Source: an uncultured Bacilli bacterium
GTDB taxonomy: Bacteria > Bacillota_I > Bacilli_A > RF39 > UBA660
Direction of reading: 5' to 3'
NCBI GenBank assembly: GCA_944363715.1
Contig: CALVUX010000006.1
Span: 1-41,782, forward strand
Length of the DNA: 41,782 nucleotides
Shown here: piece after piece, positions 29,840 to 38,207 of the stretch
Layout of the letters: every line of letters starts with the position of its first letter
Position numbering within the stretch: position 1 is the stretch's first letter
Notes under the pieces: generated by a model
Database searches by the model: none
Told to the model about the DNA's origin: nothing
Seen by the model: the letters and a program-made list of their open reading frames with translations, nothing else
Program-made: the position numbers and the translations under genes

Positions 29840-30116
29840 TCTCCAAATCCTCAATTAATTCTCTAATACTATCATATTTTTTAGCATCTATTTTACCAGA
29901 CAATATATCATCACCTTCCTTCAAAGCTTCTAATAGTTCTTTATTAGGTCTAGGATTTCTAACTTCAAATGGTAAGCCATCGCACTTAATAATTTGCTTA
30001 ATAAAAATATTAATAGCTGTACTCATATTTAATCCTAAATCTTTTAAAATATTAGTTGCTTGTTCTTTATCTTTACTATCAACTTGTACATTAATAGCAC
30101 TATTTAAACTAGCCAT
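29829..30116 (-). CDS. RelB/DinJ-family antitoxin
   Basis: 95 residues. The N-terminal half is a ribbon-helix-helix domain (SAINVQVDSKDKEQATNILKDLGL, then NMSTAINIFIKQI), followed by GLPFEVRNPRPNKELLEALKEG, the usual DinJ continuation. The acidic C-terminal helix would wrap the toxin. It lies first in the operon with AAAGGAGG, so antitoxin is made before toxin. RHH antitoxins repress their own promoter, with the toxin as co-repressor. Confidence 0.88.
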   Translation of the reverse strand: MASLNSAINVQVDSKDKEQATNILKDLGLNMSTAINIFIKQIIKCDGLPFEVRNPRPNKELLEALKEGDDILSGKIDAKKYDSIRELIEDLENEV

Positions 30117-30138
30117 ACTTAAATTCCTCCTTTATATA

Positions 30139-30167
30139 ATATTAGCATAACTTCTAAAAAAACGCAA
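30139..30167 (-). promoter_or_regulatory. toxin-antitoxin promoter
   Basis: TTGCGT (30167-30162), a 17-base spacer and TAATAT (30144-30139) on the minus strand. The start would fall just before AAAGGAGG. No clear operator palindrome is seen. Confidence 0.55.
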
Positions 30168-30306
30168 CATAAAAACAACAAGACAACAACATTAAAACAA
30201 CAATATTATATGTGAAACTACAAATAATTTGTACTAGAAGTATCTAAATAAAGAAGAGTAAAGCCAAAAATAAATACAGTTTTTCCTACAAACTATAGAT
30301 TAAACT

Positions 30307-30342
30307 AAAATAAGGCACTAGTCAACAAAAGCGCCTTATTTT
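30307..30342. terminator. strong hairpin between the tnpB element and the toxin-antitoxin locus
   Basis: AAAATAAGGC and GCCTTATTTT form a perfect 10-bp stem with a 16-base loop. It can act as a terminator in either direction. The rest of 30168-30306 is AT-rich with nothing recognised. Confidence 0.65.
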
Positions 30343-30352
30343 GAGAACATAA

Positions 30353-30374
30353 GAAATAAAATAAATTTTATTTC
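30353..30374. repeat. 22-base palindrome at the 3' end of the tnpB element
   Basis: GAAATAAAAT-AA-ATTTTATTTC is a near-perfect palindrome directly beyond the conserved-looking omega-RNA end. It may be an end structure of the element, the site it entered, or a terminator. Confidence 0.5.
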
Positions 30375-30499
30375 GCCCTTGTCGTTACCTCCAAGGATTC
30401 CTACTTCACAGATAAGGTATCCCTTATTCTCCATAGGCTTAAATTCCGATAGTCGCTACCGTACTCAATAATCTATTTATCTTTGTTATTTTTCATTAT
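30375..30499 (-). ncRNA. putative omega-RNA (TnpB guide RNA scaffold)
   Basis: The 125 bases after the tnpB stop, read on the minus strand, are more GC-rich than the surroundings and rich in small stems, for example AATAAGGGATACCTTAT and CCTTG-N10-CAAGG near the end. The block GTGAAGTAGGAATCC resembles the 3' ends of IS605-type elements. In such elements the right-end transcript is the TnpB guide scaffold and the bases just beyond the element are the guide. By that rule the guide begins near 30374. The exact end is inferred. Confidence 0.6.
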
Positions 30500-31648
30500 T
30501 TAAATTAAACTTTGTAAGTTATAGTGTAATTTTAAACCTTCTAATAATATGTTTAAACTTGCATTTATATCTCTATCATTATGAGTTCCACATTTTGGGC
30601 AATCATATTCTCTTAAACTTAAATCTTTTAACTTTTCATTTTTATAACCACAATGGCTACATATTTGACTGCTTGGATAATAAGTATTTATCTTATAATA
30701 ATACTTTCCTTTTATCTTACTTTTCCATTCTATTAGAGAACATAATTTACTTAAACTTGCATCTGATAGACTTTTATTAAATGCTTCTTTCTTATCTTTA
30801 AACATATCTTTTACTAATAGACTCTCTGTTACAATAATATCATGTTCATATACTATTTCGTTCACTATATTATTTAAATAATGCTTTCTATAATTCTTTA
30901 TTTTAGCATAGATTCTTGCTATTTTTTCTTTTGTCTTTAAATAATTCTTACTACCTTTTACTTGTCTTGATAATTTCCTTTGTAATCTTTTTAATCTCTT
31001 TTCATATTTTGTTAATACTTTCTCATTACTATATTTAATACCATCACTTGTTACTACTAAATCTTTTATTCCTAAATCTATTCCTACTATTGTAGTCGGT
31101 GTTACTTTTTCTACTAACAAGTCTTCTTCTACTAATACACTTACATAATACTTATTAGTTGTTTCTCTTGAGATAGTAGTACTTAGAATTTTTCCTTCTA
31201 TTCTTTCTTTGCTTCTATATCCTCTTATTTTTACCTTACCTAATTTTGGTAATTTTATAAATCTAGTTAGTAAATCTACTTCTATATTACTATACTCTTT
31301 ACCTTTATAAGTACTTCTTATACAACTAGTTCTATAAGACTGTCTATTAAACTTACTCTTAAACCTTGGATATCCACTTCTTTTTGCAAAAAAGTTATTA
31401 AAACCATCTTCTAAATCAAATATAGAACTTCTTAAGGCACATGAATCTACTTCTTTAAGATATTCATATTGGTTTTCTAATTCTTTTAAATCTTTACATA
31501 AATCAAATGTTTTTTGTACTCCTTTTTCTTTTTGATAATTTAGATAATAGTTATAAACAAAACGAGCACATCCAAAAGTCTTATGTATTAATATCTTTTG
31601 TTCTTCATTTGGATATAATCTAAACTTATATGCTCTATATATTTCCAT
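30500..31648 (-). CDS. tnpB: TnpB RNA-guided endonuclease
   Basis: 382 residues, full length. N-terminal MEIYRAYKFRLYPNEEQ and helix-turn-helix, then a RuvC fold with Asp191 (GIDLGIKDLVV), Glu275 (IIVTESLLV) and the DRD of CGTHNDRDINAS (358-360). A zinc finger (C330, C333, C350, C353) lies between the last two. All catalytic residues are present, so the nuclease should be active with an omega-RNA. The known role of TnpB is cutting the donor site to favour element retention. The family was an ancestor of Cas12. The start ATG follows AAGAGGG. Confidence 0.93.
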   Translation of the reverse strand: MEIYRAYKFRLYPNEEQKILIHKTFGCARFVYNYYLNYQKEKGVQKTFDLCKDLKELENQYEYLKEVDSCALRSSIFDLEDGFNNFFAKRSGYPRFKSKFNRQSYRTSCIRSTYKGKEYSNIEVDLLTRFIKLPKLGKVKIRGYRSKERIEGKILSTTISRETTNKYYVSVLVEEDLLVEKVTPTTIVGIDLGIKDLVVTSDGIKYSNEKVLTKYEKRLKRLQRKLSRQVKGSKNYLKTKEKIARIYAKIKNYRKHYLNNIVNEIVYEHDIIVTESLLVKDMFKDKKEAFNKSLSDASLSKLCSLIEWKSKIKGKYYYKINTYYPSSQICSHCGYKNEKLKDLSLREYDCPKCGTHNDRDINASLNILLEGLKLHYNLQSLI

Positions 31649-31675
31649 AATACGAACCCTCTTTCTTGTAACTTA

Positions 31676-31705
31676 AGTGTACTACATAAAATATACGTTC
31701 GTCAA
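31676..31705 (-). promoter_or_regulatory. tnpB promoter
   Basis: TTGACG (31705-31700), an 18-base spacer and TACACT (31681-31676), about 28 bases before the tnpB start. Confidence 0.5.
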
Positions 31706-31763
31706 TACATAAATTCGATTTTCATCCAAAAAAACGCAATTTCCTTATAGATAAAAAATAAAA

Positions 31764-32504
31764 TTATTCTCCATTAGTTAGTAATTCCTTAAATCTATTT
31801 TCTTTACTAGCATCATCACTAGAATCAATAAAATCTACACTAAAACTCTTATTATCAAAAGTAATACCCCTAAGTTCTAACTGTCTAACTAACTCTTTAC
31901 TAACACCTAAAGAACCATCAAAAAACTTAACATCTCCTAAAACTCTTCTAATTTTTTTCTTAATTAAAGGATAATGGGTACAACCTAAAACAACGTTATC
32001 TATATCTTTATATTTACTAAGATTATCATCTAAATACTGATTTATTTTTACATCATTACCTTCTTCAATAAGTTCTGCAAGTCCCTTACAAGGAAGAAGT
32101 ATTGTATTTTTATTATCATATTTATTAAACAAGGTAAGAAACTTCTCACTCTTTATTGTCCCTTCCGTAGCCATAACTAAAGTTTTACCTTTAGGATTAT
32201 AATCATGTACCATCTTATAAGCAGGCTCAATTGCAATAAATAAGGTATCAGGATATTCTTCTCTTAACCTCTTAACACAAATTGCACTAGCCGTATTACA
32301 AGCAAGAACAATCGCAACACATCCCTTATCTAAGAGATAATCAACTACCCATTTAACAATACTATAGACTTCATCACTACTCTTATCACCATAAGGATTA
32401 TTTTTAGAATCTGAGTAATATACAAATTTAGCATTTATCCCTTGCTTTAAAATCTCTCTTAAAACAGTAACACCACCAATTCCAGAATCTAAAACTCCTA
32501 TCAT
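31764..32504 (-). CDS. murI: glutamate racemase
   Basis: 246 residues. It converts L- to D-glutamate for peptidoglycan. Both catalytic cysteines are visible: Cys69 in VLACNTASA and Cys174 in VLGCTHYPLI, along with the opening IGVLDSGIGGVTVLREI. The start overlaps the truA stop by 4 bases, so the two are coupled. No terminator is seen before the tnpB element downstream. Confidence 0.95.
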   Translation of the reverse strand: MIGVLDSGIGGVTVLREILKQGINAKFVYYSDSKNNPYGDKSSDEVYSIVKWVVDYLLDKGCVAIVLACNTASAICVKRLREEYPDTLFIAIEPAYKMVHDYNPKGKTLVMATEGTIKSEKFLTLFNKYDNKNTILLPCKGLAELIEEGNDVKINQYLDDNLSKYKDIDNVVLGCTHYPLIKKKIRRVLGDVKFFDGSLGVSKELVRQLELRGITFDNKSFSVDFIDSSDDASKENRFKELLTNGE

Positions 32505-33244
32505 ATATCATCCTCCAAAGTAGTTTTAACTAAATAAAGTCCACATGGCTTCGCTGTCGCCCCATTCTTACCCCTTACTTTACTTTCAAGTATTCTTTTA
32601 ACTTCATAAGGCTCTATCTTACCAGTACCAACTTTAAGTAAAGCACCAACCATATTTCTAACTTGATATCTTAAAAATCCACTACCAACAAACCTAATAT
32701 CTAAAACATCATTCTTTCTTGTAATAGATGCTTCATATATAGTCCTAACACAATTTTCTTTAACATTATTTTCAGTAACAAAAGCTCTAAAGTCATGTTC
32801 ACCTTCAAAAAAGTGTATTGCCTTTCTCATTCTACTAACATTAAGAAGATAGCCATGTTGATAAATATAATTTCTCATCATTGGATTAAACTCTTTCATA
32901 TTTATATAATAATGATACTCTTTTCTTAAAACATGATACCTAACAAAGTAATCATCAGGAACTTCCATCGCTCTATTTATATGTATCTCATCACTCAAAT
33001 AACTATTCAATGCTCTTTTTAACTTATAAGGAGTAATATCAACATCCAAATCTAAATGAGCCACCTGATCAATTGCATGAACCCCTTTATCAGTTCTACC
33101 AGCAGCGACTACTTTAACACTTTTATTATTATTAATTTTATAAAGAGCATCTTCTAACTCACCTTGTATAGTTCTATACCCCTCTTGTTTCTGATACCCC
33201 TTAAAATTAGTACCATCATAACTAAATCTAATCAAAAATCTCAT
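32501..33244 (-). CDS. truA: tRNA pseudouridine synthase A
   Basis: 247 residues. It makes pseudouridine at tRNA positions 38-40. The catalytic Asp52 lies in AAGRTDKGVHA, and RFLIRFSYDGTNFKGYQKQ at the N-terminus and GSGFLRYQVRNMVGALLKVG near the end are typical. In Firmicutes truA usually follows the ecfA-ecfA'-ecfT genes; here it follows two degenerate ATPases directly, with 4 bases between, and ecfT is absent. Confidence 0.96.
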   Translation of the reverse strand: MRFLIRFSYDGTNFKGYQKQEGYRTIQGELEDALYKINNNKSVKVVAAGRTDKGVHAIDQVAHLDLDVDITPYKLKRALNSYLSDEIHINRAMEVPDDYFVRYHVLRKEYHYYINMKEFNPMMRNYIYQHGYLLNVSRMRKAIHFFEGEHDFRAFVTENNVKENCVRTIYEASITRKNDVLDIRFVGSGFLRYQVRNMVGALLKVGTGKIEPYEVKRILESKVRGKNGATAKPCGLYLVKTTLEDDI

Positions 33245-33248
33245 AATA

Positions 33249-34034
33249 TCACTTCACATTCCAATATATATCTTTAATAAGGTCCATAACACTTTTTCTT
33301 CTAGGTAACTTAACATTCTTCTTCTCTTTAACTAATAATATAAAGGAGACTATATCAGGTCTTTTAATATCATATTTACTATCAAAGAAAATATCACTAC
33401 AATTACCTTCTACTAACACTTTATTATCTTTAAGTACTATTAAATAGTCAGTATATTGATATAAGTAATTAGGATTATTACTATAAATAACTATAGTCCT
33501 AGCAAATTTATCTTTTAATCTTGTAATAATTCTAATAAGTTTCTTTCTAAGATTTAAATCAAGTCCTCTAAAAGGCTCATCTAATAGTATTACTTTAGGA
33601 TTTGTTAAAAATGCTAAAGCAAACTGCAATAGTTTTAACTCACTCCCTGTCAAAGTAGAAATGCGTCTTTCTAAAATATCTATCTTAAGTCCTACTATTC
33701 TTAAAGAATCTTTTATTTTTTTATCAATATCATCTACTTCAAGTTTTCTATATCTAATATATTCTATAAAATACTCATAGATATTATCTATATTAAATAA
33801 ATTAACAAATCTCTTCTCTACAAGCTCAATATCATTTCTAAACAAATAGTAATTACGCCTTAACTTTCTAATTTTATTAAAGTAAATAATACCCTTACTA
33901 TCATCTTCTAAAGATATTAATCTAAGTAATTTATCCCCATTCTCTCCATATATACCAGTAATCTCTCCTTTAGGTATAACAAAGGATAAATCAGAAAAAA
34001 TTTTACTATTAACATGAGAAAACTTTATTTCCAT
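33249..34034 (-). CDS. degenerate ECF-type ABC ATPase (EcfA2 position)
   Basis: 261 residues. It has the overall ABC ATPase order but a broken nucleotide site: the Walker A reads GENGDKLLRL with no GKS/T, as if several residues were lost. The signature is LTGSE instead of LSGGQ, and the switch His is absent (IVIYSNNPN). Walker B is intact (VILLDEPFRGLD). It probably cannot bind ATP by itself. It overlaps the upstream ATPase gene by 10 bases and precedes truA. Its partner has the complementary defect. Use of the pair without EcfT is unclear. Confidence 0.8.
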   Translation of the reverse strand: MEIKFSHVNSKIFSDLSFVIPKGEITGIYGENGDKLLRLISLEDDSKGIIYFNKIRKLRRNYYLFRNDIELVEKRFVNLFNIDNIYEYFIEYIRYRKLEVDDIDKKIKDSLRIVGLKIDILERRISTLTGSELKLLQFALAFLTNPKVILLDEPFRGLDLNLRKKLIRIITRLKDKFARTIVIYSNNPNYLYQYTDYLIVLKDNKVLVEGNCSDIFFDSKYDIKRPDIVSFILLVKEKKNVKLPRRKSVMDLIKDIYWNVK

Positions 34035-34795
34035 AAATGCTCCACCATCCCCAAAGGACTAAGATTAATCTTAGGAACAAGATTATAATACTCTAATTTA
34101 ACAGATAAATCTACCATAAAAGGAAGTTCTAGACCAATTTTATTTAATAGACTATCATCACTTAATACTTCTAACATATCACCATTACTAACAATCATCC
34201 CTTTATCAAGTACATAAATAATACTATTAATAGTATAAACTACTTCATCCAAAGAAGAACTAGAAACAACTATAGTAATACCTCTTGTCCTTAACTGTTC
34301 TAAAAAGCTCATAAACTCTTCTTTTTCTAAAGGAGACAAAAAAAGACATGGGTCATCTAATAATAATAGTTTAGGATTATAAATAACTTTAGATGCTAAA
34401 AAGACTCTAAGTTTCTCATATTCATTTAAATCTTTAATATTTTTATTAAGTAAATTAGTAATCTTTAAATCTTTAGCAATATCTTTAACTAAAGTATTAA
34501 TGTTTCCATCATCAAGACCCAATCTTTCTACTGGATATCTAATAGTCTTTAAAACAGTATCAAAGTTAAAAGAGATGTTACCTATATATGAAATATCTTT
34601 ATTATCTTTAATTATCTCTTTATCATAAGTAATTTTATTCTTAACATTAACTAATCCTGCAAGTACTTTAAGTAATAAACTCTTTCCACTATTATTAGAA
34701 CCAGTAATAAAAATAAAAGAATTAAGGGGTATTTCTATACTAAACTTCGTAAAAGGACCTAACATTAAATTATCAACACGAACCAATGCTTTCAT
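34025..34795 (-). CDS. degenerate ECF-type ABC ATPase (EcfA1 position)
   Basis: 256 residues. Walker A is intact (GSNNSGKS, 32-39), but the signature reads LNEYE (123-127), Walker B ends in Asp-Asp (LLLLDDP, 143-149) rather than Asp-Glu, and the switch His is missing (VVSSSSLDE). ATP binding is likely but efficient hydrolysis is not. It starts 1 base after the SDR stop and overlaps the next ATPase. In the standard energy-coupling-factor module such ATPases power vitamin uptake together with EcfT and an S component. Confidence 0.8.
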   Translation of the reverse strand: MKALVRVDNLMLGPFTKFSIEIPLNSFIFITGSNNSGKSLLLKVLAGLVNVKNKITYDKEIIKDNKDISYIGNISFNFDTVLKTIRYPVERLGLDDGNINTLVKDIAKDLKITNLLNKNIKDLNEYEKLRVFLASKVIYNPKLLLLDDPCLFLSPLEKEEFMSFLEQLRTRGITIVVSSSSLDEVVYTINSIIYVLDKGMIVSNGDMLEVLSDDSLLNKIGLELPFMVDLSVKLEYYNLVPKINLSPLGMVEHLWK

Positions 34796-34796
34796 A

Positions 34797-35555
34797 TTAT
34801 TTATCCTTCTTCTTTTGAATATTATAGTTAATTCTAGTTACAAACTTATCCGGTAAGAATCTCACTATAAACTTAACAAATTTCATCTTAAAACCTGGAA
34901 TAATTATTGTCTTACCACTAAACATCTTCTCTACAGCATATCTTGCTACATAACTACTACTTAAAGTTTTAACAGCAAACTTAACCCCTGCTCTATTATT
35001 AAAGTTAGTATCAACTGGTCCTGGACATAAAACAGAAATTTGTACTTTACTCTTACGTCTTCTTAACTCTTCATTAATCGCTAAACTAAGACGATAAACA
35101 TAACTTTTAGAAGCATAATAACTACTAAGTAATGGCCCTGCCATAAAAGCAGCACTTGAAGATACATTAAGAATAATTCCCCTATCTTTTTTTATCATAT
35201 CTTTTAAATAAAACTTACATAACATATCAAGCGCTCTAATATTAACATCTAACATATTAAGTTCAGTATTAAGGTCTATATCAAAAAACTCTCCAAACAC
35301 TCCAAAACCTGCATTATTAACAAGGATATCAATATCATCATTTTTAGTTAAGACATAAAGTTCTTTAACTTTTTGTAAATTACTAAGATCAACTACAATT
35401 ATCTTAACTTTAACTTTCCCATCTATAGTAGTTTTAACTTCTTCCAAAGCTTCCCTATTTCTACCAACAAGTATTAAATCATAATCTAATTTAGCAAGGT
35501 TTAGTGCAATATCACGTCCAATCCCACTACTTGCCCCTGTTATCATTGCCTTCAA
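34797..35555 (-). CDS. short-chain dehydrogenase/reductase
   Basis: 252 residues, classical SDR. NAD(P)-binding TGASSGIG (6-13), NNAG (80-83), catalytic Ser in NVSSSAAF (132-134) and Y146-x3-K150 in SYYASK. The tail is basic (KKKDK), and GRNREALEE after the first strands suggests NADP use. The start is TTG with GGAGGTGG 8 bases upstream; ATG three codons later lacks spacing. The substrate is unknown. It is the first gene of the run with the ATPases, truA and murI. Confidence 0.87.
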   Translation of the reverse strand: MKAMITGASSGIGRDIALNLAKLDYDLILVGRNREALEEVKTTIDGKVKVKIIVVDLSNLQKVKELYVLTKNDDIDILVNNAGFGVFGEFFDIDLNTELNMLDVNIRALDMLCKFYLKDMIKKDRGIILNVSSSAAFMAGPLLSSYYASKSYVYRLSLAINEELRRRKSKVQISVLCPGPVDTNFNNRAGVKFAVKTLSSSYVARYAVEKMFSGKTIIIPGFKMKFVKFIVRFLPDKFVTRINYNIQKKKDK

Positions 35556-35603
35556 CTAAACCACCTCCGTATGCAGTATAACTGTCTAATTACATTCTAT
35601 CAC

Positions 35604-35631
35604 AGAAAAAAAGAGAATACCAGTTCTCTTT
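35604..35631 (-). terminator. terminator after the family 31 glycosidase gene
   Basis: AAAGAGAA (35610-35617) and TTCTCTTT (35624-35631) form an 8-bp stem; on the minus strand TTTT follows. It overlaps the stop of the glycosidase gene. Confidence 0.75.
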
Positions 35632-38053
35632 ATACACTTTCTATATATTCCATAAGTTTTAAGAACAGTTTCATATGTTCTTTAGATAAACCTTCTTTTC
35701 TAAGTTTACGAATAGCAATTCGCTTCTTCTTAATAGGTAACTCAGAAAAAATAATATCTGCAAGTTTTTCTTTTAAATAAGTACTAATCTGTAAATCCAT
35801 CAAAATACTATCAATATCTTCATTAATAAGTCTAACTGCATCAATCTCAATATCTTTACCTCTACAATTAAGTGTTAATTGTCCAATAGTATTAACATTA
35901 TTAACTTCAACTACAAAGTCATTCTCTTCAATATACATAGATTCTATTTTAATTTCCTGTTCATTATAATGAGCACTAACAGACTCTGCCATCTTAGTAT
36001 TTCTAAATCTAAACTTATAATTACGTCTTATAGGAGCAATACCACTTTTACCTTCAACTGACCTAATTATTACCGTATAATTATTCTGCATATAGTTATA
36101 ATCAATATCTGTTTTTAAGTAGTATCCTTCTTTATATAAGGATGTAAGCCCATCATCTTCATAAAGAGTATATGTATTAGATACCCCAGGAAATATATGA
36201 ATCTCCATATCTAAAGGAAGTCCTACATTATTAACGTCACTTCTATTTGATAAAGGTATAACTGAACCTGCTTTTGCAAAGACAGGATAATCTTCTTCTT
36301 TATAGAATGATACATATTTCTTATTACCAGGAAACTTCTTACCAGTCTTAAAATCATACCAAACACCTTCAGGTATATAAAAACGATGGATTGTCCTATT
36401 CATAACATTATCTTTACGAGAAAGAATAGGACAAACAAGAAATTCACTTCCTAAAAAGTATTGATATTTATAGTTATTATCATCTATTACCCATTTATAT
36501 TTATAATAGAAAGGTTCAATCAACATATTAGCATTTTTATAATAGTTATAACTCTCTGTATATAAGTAAGGAATTAATCTATGTCTTAAACGTAAGTAAT
36601 CGTTAGCAATAGTTTCTGTCTTAATGTCCCATCTCCAAGGTTCTCTTTTATAATAATTACCACGTGCAGCATGGAATCTTAAAATAGGACTAAAAACACC
36701 AAGCTCTACATATCTAATATAAAGTTCACTCTCTTCAATACCACCATGGTTTCCTCCTACATCATGGCTCCAGAATGATACCCCAATATTAGCAGCAGCC
36801 ATCATACTAGAAGAAATCTCTTTTAATCCTTCCCAAGACACTTCAGTCTCTCCAGCATAAAGAACAGGATATCTATGAGGAGCATAAATACCATTACGAC
36901 TAAGCATAATACTCCTCTTAGCAGGATTCCTACCTATATCTTTATAATTAAAATGATTATAGGCAAGTAATTTCAAAGCATTATTATCACCTTTATAATC
37001 ATGCCAGAAGAAATCAACACCTAATGATTCTAAAGGATGTAAAAATAGTTTAAAATAAACATCAAGTAATTTAGGATTCATTGGGTCAAAAACAATTATT
37101 TTATTATCATTAATACCTAAATAAGAACAAGCTTGAGCATAATATGTTTCATGAGGATAAATTCCTTCACTTGGATCTATTTCTAAACCAAATCTAACAT
37201 TATGTTCATGTAAAAATTTAGAAACCTCACTTGGATTAGGAAATAATTCTTTATTAAAAGTAAAACCTGTATGTAAATTCTTAGCATTACCAACATCGCG
37301 ATAATGCCAATCTTTATCTAATAAGAAGACTGCTAAAGGTACATTACGTCTTTCAAAATCACTTACTAACTCTTTAACACTATCTTCATTATAGGTAATA
37401 TTGCGACTCCACCAATTACCTAAAGCATAACGTGGAATAAGTTCTGGATTACCTGTAAGTTTAAAGTAATCTTTTAAAGCTAAAGGAAAATCATCTTTAT
37501 ACATAAAAACATATATATCTAAACTGCCTTTTTCTCTTTCGTAAAGAGTACCATCAGAATTAAACAAAAGACTATTACTATCATCAATACTAGCAAAACC
37601 TTCAAGAGAATAAAGACCACGTTTTAAAGCTTTAGGAGTATTAACATCCTCACTAATCATATTACCTCCAAGATTGCGGACTTCAGGATGACCATAATAC
37701 CAATCCCTATCGTTTTCACGGTCTCCCATAAATAAAGTTATTTTTAAATTTTTCATAGGATCTACTTTACTACCTAAAAAATGAGCTTCTTTTACATAAG
37801 TTAAACGAAAGTATTTAGTAGTTATCTCTAAAAACTTAGCATCTTGTTTAGTTTGATATTCAGGAAACATAAAGGAACGATTAATAGCAAACTGACTAGG
37901 AACATCAACAAATCCACCACTAGGACTATATTCAAGTCTAATAAGTCTCTCAGATAAAACAGTAATACGATAATGTTTACCCTTATAAGTACACTTATCA
38001 TCACTCTTAGCTTTACTAACATCAATTTCAAATTGCTTACCTAATGGGTACAT
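35630..38053 (-). CDS. glycoside hydrolase family 31 (alpha-glucosidase-like)
   Basis: About 807 residues. It has a beta-sandwich N-terminal domain, a TIM barrel, a C-terminal beta domain (DMEIHIFPG, TYTLYEDDG) and an extra helical tail of about 60 residues (DIDSILMDLQISTYLKEKLADI region onward). The nucleophile Asp is in FFWHDYKGDNN; the acid/base region is GVSFWSHDVGGNHGG, with LRFHAARG after it. Family 31 enzymes release alpha-linked glucose, xylose or related sugars. There is no signal peptide, so substrate enters the cell first. AAGGAG lies 8 bases before the chosen ATG; another ATG is two codons upstream. Confidence 0.9.
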   Translation of the reverse strand: MYPLGKQFEIDVSKAKSDDKCTYKGKHYRITVLSERLIRLEYSPSGGFVDVPSQFAINRSFMFPEYQTKQDAKFLEITTKYFRLTYVKEAHFLGSKVDPMKNLKITLFMGDRENDRDWYYGHPEVRNLGGNMISEDVNTPKALKRGLYSLEGFASIDDSNSLLFNSDGTLYEREKGSLDIYVFMYKDDFPLALKDYFKLTGNPELIPRYALGNWWSRNITYNEDSVKELVSDFERRNVPLAVFLLDKDWHYRDVGNAKNLHTGFTFNKELFPNPSEVSKFLHEHNVRFGLEIDPSEGIYPHETYYAQACSYLGINDNKIIVFDPMNPKLLDVYFKLFLHPLESLGVDFFWHDYKGDNNALKLLAYNHFNYKDIGRNPAKRSIMLSRNGIYAPHRYPVLYAGETEVSWEGLKEISSSMMAAANIGVSFWSHDVGGNHGGIEESELYIRYVELGVFSPILRFHAARGNYYKREPWRWDIKTETIANDYLRLRHRLIPYLYTESYNYYKNANMLIEPFYYKYKWVIDDNNYKYQYFLGSEFLVCPILSRKDNVMNRTIHRFYIPEGVWYDFKTGKKFPGNKKYVSFYKEEDYPVFAKAGSVIPLSNRSDVNNVGLPLDMEIHIFPGVSNTYTLYEDDGLTSLYKEGYYLKTDIDYNYMQNNYTVIIRSVEGKSGIAPIRRNYKFRFRNTKMAESVSAHYNEQEIKIESMYIEENDFVVEVNNVNTIGQLTLNCRGKDIEIDAVRLINEDIDSILMDLQISTYLKEKLADIIFSELPIKKKRIAIRKLRKEGLSKEHMKLFLKLMEYIESV

Positions 38054-38128
38054 AGACATAACTCCTTTCAATCCTTTTATACTCTTTAATTTTAACACAA
38101 ATAATAAAAGATGAAAAGACAAAATCAA

Positions 38129-38157
38129 AGAGTTATAAATACAAAATCTATAACTCT
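38129..38157 (-). terminator. terminator after the carboxypeptidase gene
   Basis: AGAGTTATA and TATAACTCT form a 9-bp stem with an 11-base loop; on the minus strand TTGATTTTG and a T-rich run follow. Confidence 0.65.
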
Positions 38158-38207
38158 ACTCACTTTAACTATAAGGTATAATAAATAGTCTAAACAAAAA
38201 TACTGCA

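Larger units (their letters stand above)
30375..31705 (-). mobile_element. IS200/IS605-like element with tnpB only
   Basis: The unit consists of tnpB with its promoter and the right-end RNA region. No tnpA (Y1 transposase) or serine recombinase ORF is present, so it can move only with a helper elsewhere. It sits between murI and the YafQ/RelB pair. The left end is not defined; the boundary given is the tnpB promoter. Confidence 0.6.

Noticed and set aside
30353-30374. CRISPR repeat
   Set aside because: It is a single palindrome with no regularly spaced copies. No CRISPR array is seen anywhere in the window.
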